The position numbers and the translations under genes are program-made. Below, in pieces: positions 6,036 to 13,633 of a DNA stretch of 18,314 bases (its first letter is position 1; every line of letters begins with the position of its first letter). The stretch comes from Microcaldota archaeon (GTDB lineage Archaea; Micrarchaeota; Micrarchaeia; Micrarchaeales; CABMGC01), in contig JASHTX010000086.1 of the NCBI GenBank assembly GCA_030040335.1, positions 1 through 18,314 on the forward strand, given 5' to 3'. The notes under the pieces are model-generated. The model was not told the DNA's origin. It searched no databases and worked only from the letters and a program-made list of their open reading frames with translations.

Positions 6036-7037
6036 ATGCAGACTACCCCTTTCGGCCCATACGGCCTCAGCATATCAATACTGCTAGTGGGCATGATGCT
6101 CGCGCTGAGCGGCATGGCGCTTGGGCTCGGCTATGCGCTGAACGACAAGGGCCTGAAGGAATTCGGGAAGAAGGAGATAATGCAGTCTCTGATAAACGGC
6201 GCTCTTGTAGGAGGCTTTCTGGTCCTCTTCGTGAACGGAGGTCTTGTGGATTCGCTGATAAATTCCATGGTGCTGGCCAACGGCACTACGATAAGCTGCA
6301 GCTCTTTCCTGCAGTACAATTCCGCCATATGCTTCGCCTACAACTATCTCGTGGGCACAAACCAATACTACTTCATGGGCTTCAGCCGTTATTCAGTGCT
6401 TACGAGCGTGATGACCCTGATGATCGCCCTTACTACGCTGTATGCCACGCTAGGCCTGCTCAAGCTCTTCCTCAGCCCCCTGCTCTCACAGATACAAGGC
6501 ATTGTCCAGATCCTCGGCGCAGCTGCGGTGAGCGCCACAACGCAGGCAGCCGTTCTCTCATTCATAGCCGCAAGTGCACTTACCGTAATGCTCCCTCTCG
6601 GCCTTGTGCTAAGAGCCTTCTACCCTACAAGAAGCCTTGGAAGCTTTTTGATAGCGCTCACGATAGGGCTTTACATCGTGCTCCCGCTCACATACCTCAT
6701 GAACGCAACCATAGTCGGCTACTACGGCTCTGCCAACAGCCAAGCTTCGCTAACGACCCTGATAGGCAATGTGACAAGGGTCAGCAGCAGCGCAACAGGC
6801 TACGCAAACCAGTATACAAGCAGTGGCGGAGTGCTCGAGATGGTCGTGGGGGCGTGGAACGAGCTCATGGAAGGCGTAAGCACGCTGCTTAGCAGCTTCT
6901 TCAATATTGTCGCATATTTCATACTCTACGCCTTCCTGCTTCCCGCGTTCAGCCTGATGCTCACCGGAATCTCGGTGCGGGAACTGGCGAGACTGCTGGG
7001 CTCAGAGTCGTTCTTCGGGAAGTATAACCTTCTGTGA
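6036..7037 (+). CDS. VirB6/CedA-like polytopic membrane protein
   Basis: A 333-residue multi-pass membrane protein. Hydrophobic segments lie at about 10-34, 52-72, 118-144, 146-164, 167-193, 200-222 and 283-312. A polar loop with C87 and C98 lies between the second and third segments, and a second polar stretch rich in Ser, Asn and Gly lies near 228-265. The number of helices, size and position between a VirB2-like and a VirB4-like gene fit VirB6/TrbL, the inner-membrane channel component of conjugation machines, or CedA of archaeal DNA importers. No sequence motif proves this. The ATG at 6036 follows the previous stop by four bases, so the two are very likely translated together. Confidence 0.6.
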   Translation: MQTTPFGPYGLSISILLVGMMLALSGMALGLGYALNDKGLKEFGKKEIMQSLINGALVGGFLVLFVNGGLVDSLINSMVLANGTTISCSSFLQYNSAICFAYNYLVGTNQYYFMGFSRYSVLTSVMTLMIALTTLYATLGLLKLFLSPLLSQIQGIVQILGAAAVSATTQAAVLSFIAASALTVMLPLGLVLRAFYPTRSLGSFLIALTIGLYIVLPLTYLMNATIVGYYGSANSQASLTTLIGNVTRVSSSATGYANQYTSSGGVLEMVVGAWNELMEGVSTLLSSFFNIVAYFILYAFLLPAFSLMLTGISVRELARLLGSESFFGKYNLL

Positions 7038-7041
7038 TATC

Positions 7042-7779
7042 GTGCTTGAGCTAGAGTTGAGAAACAGGCTTTTTTCATACACCTTCTACGCACTCGCTGC
7101 AGCCGTTTTTGTTGCAAGCATTTTCACATATAGCATATATTTTATAGCCGTGACATCTGTTTTGCTGCTCTTCTCAGCCATCTACTTCCACGCAGGCCAT
7201 CTGCTGAACAATTTTCTGCTTGGCCACGGAAGCGTGGTAGAGATATACAACGGTTACAAGCTGAGCGAGAACATTGGTTCAGCCGTGAAGAGGATAAACG
7301 ACAGCTACTTCTCCATATCGTGCGCGCTGCTTAGCGGTTACGGGGATGCGCACAAGGGCGAGCTGATATCCTCAATCGTCTCAAACGTCGACTTCCCTTT
7401 CGAGTTCAGCATAGGGTTAAGGAGTGTCGACAAGGCGAGGCTGCTGGAAGGGCTTGAGACAAAAAGAAGGATGAAGGAGATAGAAATAACCAGATCAGAT
7501 CCGAAGAAGTACGACAGGGCGAACAGCCTGAGAAGGGAACTGGGAGTGATTGAAAGTGAGATAAGGGGAATCGGAGGGCAGAAACCTCTCACTCTACTGG
7601 TCAGCTTAAAGTGCTTTGCCCGCGGGCAGGGCGAACTCGAGGCAAGCAGGGAGAGCCTAAGGAACGTGGAACAGCTTGCAGGCACGTTTTCATCTGCGCT
7701 CGGTTTTGAGTACGAGATTATGAAGGGCGAAGCGCTTATCGATCAGCTTTCGCTGGAGGGGCAATGGCATGAAATCTGA
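7042..7779 (+). CDS. VirB3-like hairpin plus VirB4 N-terminal domain-like protein
   Basis: A 245-residue protein starting at a GTG at 7042, with TGTGAT three bases before it as binding site. Two adjacent membrane helices at about 13-30 and 32-49 form a VirB3-like hairpin. The rest is soluble: about 90-190 has FEFSIGLRSVDKARLLEGLETK and a charged helical stretch, then LTLLVSLKCFARGQGE. This resembles the N-terminal domain that precedes the ATPase in VirB4/TraC/TrbE proteins. It overlaps the ATPase gene by 11 bases, so the two may be halves of a split VirB4. The call comes from domain order and pattern, and homology needs a profile search. Confidence 0.55.
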   Translation: MLELELRNRLFSYTFYALAAAVFVASIFTYSIYFIAVTSVLLLFSAIYFHAGHLLNNFLLGHGSVVEIYNGYKLSENIGSAVKRINDSYFSISCALLSGYGDAHKGELISSIVSNVDFPFEFSIGLRSVDKARLLEGLETKRRMKEIEITRSDPKKYDRANSLRRELGVIESEIRGIGGQKPLTLLVSLKCFARGQGELEASRESLRNVEQLAGTFSSALGFEYEIMKGEALIDQLSLEGQWHEI

Positions 7780-8899
7780 AATGTGCATCTCGAACGCGCT
7801 TGTAGCCGCAGACCTCATCAGGTTCCCAGATCTTCATACTCAAGAATTGAAGTGGGTCGAGGGCGGGGCCAAGGAAGGCATCTTCGTCGGCAGAATGCAT
7901 ATGCTCCCATGTTTTTTCGACTTCGATATGCTGATAAACCCGCATATATTTGTCTGCGGCGTAACGGGCAGCGGCAAAACCTACCTGATGAGGAGCTTGA
8001 TGGTAAAGTTCACTCTCATGCTGAGATGCCTCGTCCTCCTGATAGACTTTACAGGAGAGTATAAAGAGTTTGTACAGCTTGTTGGTGAGAGAGAGGCAAG
8101 CCTTGAAGAGATAGAACATGTTCTTGAGAACAGGAAAACAGGAATAATCTACATAAATCTGAAAGAAAAGGGGAACGAGCGCAATAAAGTTAATGCGGCA
8201 TCTTCGGTACTTGGTGTAGTGATAGAAAGAATGAGGATATCAGAGGGGACAGATGGAAGAGTCTTGATAGTACTTGACGAAGCTTGGAAGCTTCTTAAAG
8301 AGAACAGTGCGCTAGAGACCATACTGCGTGAAGGAAGGAAGTACAGGCACGGCCTGCTCTTTTCATCGCAGCTTATCGAAGACATGGACCTTGGCATGCT
8401 CTCGAATGCAGCGAGTATTTTCATATTTAGACTGCAAAACAAACAAGGGTTAAACAAACTTGCAAGCAACTACGGGCTCAAGGAGGAGGAAGTGGAGACT
8501 ATCCAAAACCTCAACGTGGGCAGTTGCATGCTAATACAGACAAATTCTTACAGCAAGAGAGGGCTTTATCTGATAGAAAGAGTGCAAGGCGTAGATGTAG
8601 AAAAAGTATTCAAGATTACAATCGGCGATGGTATGGAATTCGATATAGAGAGAAACAGGTTTGAGGAAGTGATAGCAGGACTGTGTGGAAAAGAAACTAT
8701 GCACACAATAATGCGAATCTCAGAAGAGAAAGGTGCTGTAAAGATCTCCGTACTGATACGTTTATTGGTAGATACCGGCTCTAGTAGAAGAGACGTACTT
8801 GCAGCGATGAGAAAGATCGGTATAAGCGACAGCGACATAGCGGATGGTTTTGCAGTTGCTGTTTCGAATCGCACGAATGAGGCCGAGAGACATGAGTGA
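7769..8899 (+). CDS. VirB4/HerA-type conjugation ATPase
   Basis: A 376-residue RecA-fold ATPase. Walker A is GVTGSGKT at 64-71, Walker B is VLIVLDEAWKLL with D170 and E171, and FSSQ (Q201) provides a sensor-like glutamine. DEAWKLL and the following ILREGRKYRHGLLFSSQ are typical of VirB4/TraC secretion ATPases; HerA and CedB share the fold. It lacks the long N-terminal domain of VirB4, which seems to be made by the overlapping gene upstream. The C-terminal 75 residues (about 300-376) look like a small helical add-on. From about 8050 the DNA is visibly richer in A than the start of the cluster. It should power pilus assembly or DNA movement at the membrane. Confidence 0.8.
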   Translation: MKSEMCISNALVAADLIRFPDLHTQELKWVEGGAKEGIFVGRMHMLPCFFDFDMLINPHIFVCGVTGSGKTYLMRSLMVKFTLMLRCLVLLIDFTGEYKEFVQLVGEREASLEEIEHVLENRKTGIIYINLKEKGNERNKVNAASSVLGVVIERMRISEGTDGRVLIVLDEAWKLLKENSALETILREGRKYRHGLLFSSQLIEDMDLGMLSNAASIFIFRLQNKQGLNKLASNYGLKEEEVETIQNLNVGSCMLIQTNSYSKRGLYLIERVQGVDVEKVFKITIGDGMEFDIERNRFEEVIAGLCGKETMHTIMRISEEKGAVKISVLIRLLVDTGSSRRDVLAAMRKIGISDSDIADGFAVAVSNRTNEAERHE

Positions 8900-9569
8900 A
8901 TCAGGTTTGGCTGGGTTTTTGATGAGCAGGATAGAAATAGGAGGCACCCTAATCACTAGATTCCAGGACCTGAAAAATGATCTGGAAGCAAACAGAAGCA
9001 TGACGCTGCTCAAGGAGGGCACATCGTTACTTTACACGATTGAAGAGAAAGACGCCGATAATCATTTCTATAGTATTGAATTCTTGAAAGACAGAATGGC
9101 GTTGATAATCTACTCGAAACAGACGCCAGTCACATTCATGAGTGAAGCGCTGCTAAGATTGCTCAGCATCGCCCAGCTAACATCGGAACATTATGAGCTG
9201 AAACTTTCTTCGCTATACCCATACCTAATTGTACTTCTAGCAGGCCACCAGATGGGCAATCTATCCGAAAGGATAGACGATCACGTGCAGCAAGACGGCT
9301 CGGATTTGATACTTGCAAGAAGGATCATCGGCCTTTTGAATGAAAACAACAAATTGAAGGAGGATTCGGCCATTCTTTCGCATAAATTCGAAAGAGTTTT
9401 GCTGAAATGTATCGTTTTTTCCAGCACAGGAAGGAACAATACTGAAGAGATAGCAAACACAATTGGCATAGATGAATCTGAGGTCTGCAAAGCAATGCCT
9501 GATTTGTATAAGATAGGTCATAAGGCAGTCTACCTAGATCGCAAGAGATTCAGCATATCGAAACTCTGA
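8892..9569 (+). CDS. Unrecognised protein encoded at the end of the T4SS-like cluster
   Basis: I do not recognise this 225-residue soluble protein. Residues about 15-120 look like a mixed alpha/beta domain with alternating hydrophobic strands (SLLYTIEE, FYSIEFL, MALIIYS). About 168-222 looks like a helix-turn-helix or winged-helix domain: IVFSSTGRNNTEEIANTIGIDESEVCKAM, then YKIGHKAVYLDRKRFSI as a possible wing. The ATG at 8892 overlaps the ATPase gene by eight bases; in-frame starts at 8877 or 8844 are possible. Its place suggests a partner or regulator of the apparatus. It might bind the AGTAAAT sites upstream of the cluster, but that is only a guess. Confidence 0.7.
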   Translation: MSESGLAGFLMSRIEIGGTLITRFQDLKNDLEANRSMTLLKEGTSLLYTIEEKDADNHFYSIEFLKDRMALIIYSKQTPVTFMSEALLRLLSIAQLTSEHYELKLSSLYPYLIVLLAGHQMGNLSERIDDHVQQDGSDLILARRIIGLLNENNKLKEDSAILSHKFERVLLKCIVFSSTGRNNTEEIANTIGIDESEVCKAMPDLYKIGHKAVYLDRKRFSISKL

Positions 9570-9606
9570 CTCGATCTGCCAGGTCGACTAGTTTTTCCGC
9601 AACCTA

Positions 9607-9614
9607 TTAAATAT
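9607..9614 (+). promoter_or_regulatory. TATA box of the GT-C-like gene
   Basis: TTAAATAT is centred about 26 bases before the ATG at 9636, which predicts a leaderless message. Confidence 0.5.
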
Positions 9615-9635
9615 TAGGGAGAGTAATGCAAGCGC

Positions 9636-11867
9636 ATGGCAGACGTTAAGATCTTTGAAAGATCGAATTTCAAGGCATACGCTATAGCCACGTTCATCTA
9701 TCTTATCGCTGCTCTGATAGTTTTGTGGCCTATTCCTCAGAACATTATGACTGTGACTTTCGGAAGTCCAGACCCGAGGCAAACATTTTGGAACATTTGG
9801 TGGGCAGGGCACGCTCTTTTTTCACTGCACACGCAGATTTACAATACAAACCTGCTTTACTACCCAATGGGCACCAATCTCGTTCTCATGACCCTAAGCC
9901 CGCTGGCGGGCATCCTCACCTTCCCGATACAATCACTGGGTCTTGTCTTTACCTACAACCTTCTTACCATCCTGGGCTTCATGTTATCAGGTATTTTCAT
10001 GTTCATGCTGTCGTACTACCTTACTGGTAACAGGTATGCTGCTTTCATCGCGGGTCTCATATTTGCATTCAGCCCCATGCACATAGCCCAGTCAACAGTC
10101 CATCTTGACTGGGCAAGCATAGAGTTCATACCGCTTTTTGTGCTGTTTTTCTTGTTGGAACTGAAGGAACGCAAGATCAAGTATGCGGTCATAGCCGCTA
10201 TCGCTTTCGTGTGCGCTTCGTTTGTAGGAGATACTGAGCAGGGCATAATGATAGGTGTTTTCGTATTGCTGTTTGCCTACGCATACATAAACTCGAACAG
10301 GAAGGAGTACAAAAAAGTACTCTATGGCATATTGCTGATTGCGGCTCTTTCGGTCATCTTCAGCCTGCCCTTCCTCATCCCAATAGTAAAAACGCTGCTA
10401 TCATCGAATGCCCTGGGAATTGCAAACCAGGGTGCGCAGAACTCCCTTGCGGACAACGTATTCTTCAGCGATGACGTGCTTGCGTTTTTCCTACCTAGCT
10501 ACCTCAACCGGCTGTACGACAGCAATACCAGCTATGCACCGAACCCTATACTCGCGAACAACATACAAAACGTGTCTTTTAGCGGCTATAAAGTATACTC
10601 ATGGGGTGGAGTCGAGAGGGTCTCTTATGTTGGATATACGGTACTCCTTCTTTGCCTGCTTGCCATATTCCTGGAGAAAAACAAGGATAGGATAAAAACA
10701 GTCAGGATGTGGGGAATATTGACCGTGGTCTTCGCACTTCTTGCCATGGGACCCATCATCGTATTCGGAAGCTTCTTTACATTCATTCCGGGGCTCTACT
10801 TTTTTTACAAGCTCATACCCATATTCAACCTTATAAGAGAACCGGGAAGGTTTGATGTGTTTGTCACGCTCGGCCTTGGAATCATGGCCGGGTTCGGCAG
10901 CGTGAGACTGTTTGCCTACGTGCGCGAGAAGAAGCTTAAACGACCCAAACACGCAGAGATCTACATTACTTTTTTGCTATCACTACTCATCATGCTAGAA
11001 TACTACGGCATTCCTCCATTGAATCCCGCATCGCTTGTCTCCTACTCGATACCAAAAAGCTACTATGAGCTGGGTGCGATACCATGTAATTGCGCGGCAA
11101 TTGCGCTTCCATACTCGGAGTCAAACGTTTCATACGCGATGTACTTCCAGACGGTGTTCCAGAAACCGATCATAGGAGGGTACATAAGCAGATACACCAA
11201 CGCGGAGCTCCTATCCCTCTCCCAAAACCCTCTGGTTTCGCAGGACTATTATTCAATGGAGAACGGCACGCCGATCTTTTATTCGCCCATAAAGGAGAAC
11301 TACACAAAATTGGATCTCCTTCTCATTGAGAACGACAGCGTTGGTTTCGTGGTACTGATGATGCAAACGGTAAATAGCTCTGTTGGAAGCAATATGGAAA
11401 GATATTTGGCAAACATCTTCGGCAAACCTCTCCTGCAGGAAAACTCCACAGATATTTTCTCCACCTCAAATGCCTTAAACACAAGCTGGAACAATTCGGT
11501 ATTGGCCTATCCTGATGGAGGGTGGCAGATTAGTTCAAGCATCTGCCAGAATAGCCCTTGCAGTTCCCAGTATGCATCGCTGTGGTGGGGAAACAGCACA
11601 AGAAACATAACAATTTTTGCGCCTCACGAGGCAAACGCGACTATGGAGCTGCAGGCAGCTTCCAACACGCTCATGCCTGTAGCAATATACCTTAACGGCA
11701 AGACAGTAGCGGCATTGAATCTTTCATATAATGTCTCAAACTACACCATTAGTTTGCAACTCGAGAATGGCGCCAACTACCTTGAGTTTTATTCACAGGT
11801 AGGCCAAAATCAGTCAGAATACAATAGTTTCGGCATCAGGAATATAACCTTTAACGACAAGGGTTAG
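9636..11867 (+). CDS. GT-C-like polytopic membrane glycosyltransferase (putative)
   Basis: A 743-residue protein with about a dozen membrane helices in the first 470 residues and a large exported C-terminal domain. The first outer loop has DPRQTFWNIWW (D46), then NLLYYPMGTNL; later come FSPMHIAQSTVHLD (H156, D158) and EFIPLFVLFFLLELKERK. An acidic residue in the first loop is typical of GT-C enzymes, which move sugars from lipid carriers on the outer face. There is no WWDYG motif, so it is not the oligosaccharyltransferase AglB. The C-terminal domain carries more than a dozen N-x-S/T sequons, including NTS, NIT, NLS and NVS. Substrate is unknown. It has its own promoter and ends five bases from the convergent gene. 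Confidence 0.6.
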   Translation: MADVKIFERSNFKAYAIATFIYLIAALIVLWPIPQNIMTVTFGSPDPRQTFWNIWWAGHALFSLHTQIYNTNLLYYPMGTNLVLMTLSPLAGILTFPIQSLGLVFTYNLLTILGFMLSGIFMFMLSYYLTGNRYAAFIAGLIFAFSPMHIAQSTVHLDWASIEFIPLFVLFFLLELKERKIKYAVIAAIAFVCASFVGDTEQGIMIGVFVLLFAYAYINSNRKEYKKVLYGILLIAALSVIFSLPFLIPIVKTLLSSNALGIANQGAQNSLADNVFFSDDVLAFFLPSYLNRLYDSNTSYAPNPILANNIQNVSFSGYKVYSWGGVERVSYVGYTVLLLCLLAIFLEKNKDRIKTVRMWGILTVVFALLAMGPIIVFGSFFTFIPGLYFFYKLIPIFNLIREPGRFDVFVTLGLGIMAGFGSVRLFAYVREKKLKRPKHAEIYITFLLSLLIMLEYYGIPPLNPASLVSYSIPKSYYELGAIPCNCAAIALPYSESNVSYAMYFQTVFQKPIIGGYISRYTNAELLSLSQNPLVSQDYYSMENGTPIFYSPIKENYTKLDLLLIENDSVGFVVLMMQTVNSSVGSNMERYLANIFGKPLLQENSTDIFSTSNALNTSWNNSVLAYPDGGWQISSSICQNSPCSSQYASLWWGNSTRNITIFAPHEANATMELQAASNTLMPVAIYLNGKTVAALNLSYNVSNYTISLQLENGANYLEFYSQVGQNQSEYNSFGIRNITFNDKG

Positions 11868-11872
11868 CTCGC

Positions 11873-12832
11873 TCAGCCGGAAATGCTTGTATTGTTCAGA
11901 GTCAGGTCAAATGTGCCTTGCTGGCTGTTGAAGCCTGCAGATATGAACAAAGGCAGGTAGCTGTTGTCGAGACACATCTCGAAGGCTCCGCTTCCGCCCT
12001 GTGAGCCGTACTGCCCTGCCTGATACAGCGTGCCGAAAACATCCGTGCATGGCGCACCGCCGTATTGACTTGCGTAGGGCGTACCGTAGTTAAGCGATAT
12101 GCCCAGCTGCTCAAACACTCCGAGATCAAAACGCGAGACGCCTTCCATGTTTACTCCGAGAATCTGGCTAGAGTTAGTGCATATCAGAGTCCCTCCTTTT
12201 GTGACCATATTGGAGATATCTCCACTGGATATGGCAGTCGTGTTCAGATTCGTGCAGATCGAGGTGGCGCCTGAGAAGTTCTTGTAGATCAACTCTGCAG
12301 AGCCCAGTACAGGGATGCTGGTTATGTTCATTGACAGCGTCTTGTCATCTCCATCCTTGTTCAGCGTAAGAAGCAGAGGCGATGTAAATGATGCCAGAAC
12401 TCCGGCGGCGCCTGCCGGTTTTCCTGATATGGTGCCAGAGTAGCGGATCGTTATGTTAGTCGCATTTAAGGCATAGGTCCTTGTCAGTATCGAGAGGGCG
12501 AGTGTCGCTGCCTGTGAATTGTTGACAGGCAAGTTTGCGAGTTGCTGCGGCACCGTGCCGCCTGTCCTTGGAAGGGAACCCGACTGTACGCCTGTACTTG
12601 ACTGCGGAAAGTAAACAAGATAGACAATTCCGACGATTATGACTATCGCTGCAATCTCTCCAATCAGGGGGAGCTTGCTACCAGTGCTTGCCGCAGCCTG
12701 GGCTACGGTTCCGGCACCTACTGGGTTTTGCTTTTGAACTGCAACGCCTGCGGTCGACTCAGCGCTGCTTCCGCCTGAAGGTTTTGGACTCTTGCTTTTA
12801 CTGCCTGCTGGCGCTTGCTTCTTGCTTGGCAT
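11873..12832 (-). CDS. Membrane-anchored surface protein with polar N-terminal tail
   Basis: A 319-residue protein of unknown family. Residues 1-55 are low-complexity and rich in Ser, Lys, Ala, Gly and Pro, likely cytoplasmic. One membrane helix follows at about 57-75 (IGEIAAIVIIVGIVYLVYF). The remaining 240 residues would lie outside; they carry about eight N-x-S/T sequons and four cysteines (in SICTN, LICTN, APCTD and FEMCL) that could form two disulphides. I start it at the ATG at 12830-12832; an ATG eight codons earlier would lie upstream of the transcription start predicted from the TATA box at 12861-12869. It may be a surface or envelope protein. Confidence 0.75.
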   Translation of the reverse strand: MPSKKQAPAGSKSKSPKPSGGSSAESTAGVAVQKQNPVGAGTVAQAAASTGSKLPLIGEIAAIVIIVGIVYLVYFPQSSTGVQSGSLPRTGGTVPQQLANLPVNNSQAATLALSILTRTYALNATNITIRYSGTISGKPAGAAGVLASFTSPLLLTLNKDGDDKTLSMNITSIPVLGSAELIYKNFSGATSICTNLNTTAISSGDISNMVTKGGTLICTNSSQILGVNMEGVSRFDLGVFEQLGISLNYGTPYASQYGGAPCTDVFGTLYQAGQYGSQGGSGAFEMCLDNSYLPLFISAGFNSQQGTFDLTLNNTSISG

Positions 12833-12860
12833 TCTACCGTATTGATTTAGTTTCAAGGGG

Positions 12861-12869
12861 TATTAAAAG
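12861..12869 (-). promoter_or_regulatory. TATA box of the 12832 gene
   Basis: The minus strand reads CTTTTAATA, centred about 33 bases from the ATG at 12832, and places the transcription start near 12840. Confidence 0.45.
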
Positions 12870-12890
12870 GTAAGCTTGCAATCTGTCAGT

Positions 12891-13562
12891 TCACTGCTTC
12901 CTTGCCTGCCCCATGCTCACTTTCGCCTTGATGCTGGTAGAAATCGAGTCGTATTTTGCCTTCTGCTTCTGGAACCTCCCCATCCTGCTCTTCTTCGCTT
13001 CTATCTGCTTTCTCAGTTTTTCTATCTCCTGCTTTCTTATAAACCTGAAAAACCCCGAATTCTTCTTAAGCAGCTGGAGGTTCAGGTAGGCGATCACCTT
13101 TGCCTCCCTGTCCATCCTGCCTCTGTAGACGCCAGCATTCTTCGATATGTGACCGAGGAAGGTCTCGAAGTGTCCGCGTATAGTCCTAAGATCCTTTGAA
13201 ACAAGCGTCACGCCAGCTATGAGGAGAGAGCTGAAACCGGGGCCGAACCTTGCCTGGTAGCCGATGCCCAGCGCCTCAACGAACTTGGTGTAAGCCAGTA
13301 TCTCGTTCTTAGTCATGTGCTTGGAATGGGTCGCTATGTTTCCCATGCACACCACCTCGTAGTCGGCCAGACCCAGCTGCTTCATGAAGTTGATATGCGC
13401 ATCAAGGTCGCAAGCATCAAGGCCCTTCACCTTCAGCTTGGACTCCCAGTTCTCCCTGACTATCTTCTTTATTGCGCTGGATTCCAGTGTCGAGAACTCC
13501 CCGGACATCTTGTTTGGATTTTCAACGTTGCTGCTAGGCGCATCTATCTGTTTGAAATCCAA
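12891..13562 (-). CDS. Hypothetical protein with basic coiled-coil C-terminus
   Basis: I do not recognise this 223-residue protein. The first 35 residues are polar and probably disordered. The middle (about 40-150) is a mixed helical domain with MKQLGLADYEVVCMGN and GYQARFGPGFSSLLIAG. From about 165 it is a strongly basic helical stretch (FIRKQEIEKLRKQIEAKKSRMGRFQKQKAKY) that could form a coiled coil or bind nucleic acid. The start is a TTG at 13560-13562, supported by GGTGA four bases upstream and a TATA box at 13599-13608; the first ATG would be codon 19. No signal peptide or membrane segment is seen. Confidence 0.7.
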   Translation of the reverse strand: MDFKQIDAPSSNVENPNKMSGEFSTLESSAIKKIVRENWESKLKVKGLDACDLDAHINFMKQLGLADYEVVCMGNIATHSKHMTKNEILAYTKFVEALGIGYQARFGPGFSSLLIAGVTLVSKDLRTIRGHFETFLGHISKNAGVYRGRMDREAKVIAYLNLQLLKKNSGFFRFIRKQEIEKLRKQIEAKKSRMGRFQKQKAKYDSISTSIKAKVSMGQARKQ

Positions 13563-13566
13563 ATGG

Positions 13567-13571
13567 TCACC
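13567..13571 (-). promoter_or_regulatory. Ribosome binding site supporting a TTG start
   Basis: The minus strand reads GGTGA, then CCAT, then TTG at 13562. The same GGTGA plus four-base layout precedes the non-ATG starts of the FKBP and rpoE' genes. Confidence 0.55.
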
Positions 13572-13598
13572 TTGCCCTTACAGAAATGTTGCCTTTTC

Positions 13599-13608
13599 TT
13601 TAAATAAG
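13599..13608 (-). promoter_or_regulatory. TATA box of the 13562 gene
   Basis: The minus strand reads CTTATTTAAA, centred about 41 bases from the TTG, giving a leader of roughly 16 bases that contains the GGTGA site. Confidence 0.5.
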
Positions 13609-13633
13609 CAAGCTTAAAAAACCGACTCTTCGT

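Noticed and set aside
6329..6892. 187-codon plus-strand frame inside the VirB6-like gene
   Set aside because: The in-frame hydrophobic protein with coupled neighbours is the real one; this shadow is rich in Arg, His, Pro and Ser.
7769..8899. HerA of the HerA-NurA repair system
   Set aside because: The P-loop fold is shared, but DEAWKLL, the membrane-protein neighbours and absence of nurA or mre11/rad50 favour a VirB4/CedB-type ATPase.
9636..11867. Oligosaccharyltransferase AglB
   Set aside because: Size and topology are similar, but the catalytic WWDYG motif is absent; the FWNIWWAG sequence is in the wrong place and lacks the Asp-Gly part.
13563..13633. tRNA gene in a 71-base gap
   Set aside because: No cloverleaf arms or T-loop consensus were seen; the gap holds a TATA box and a leader.
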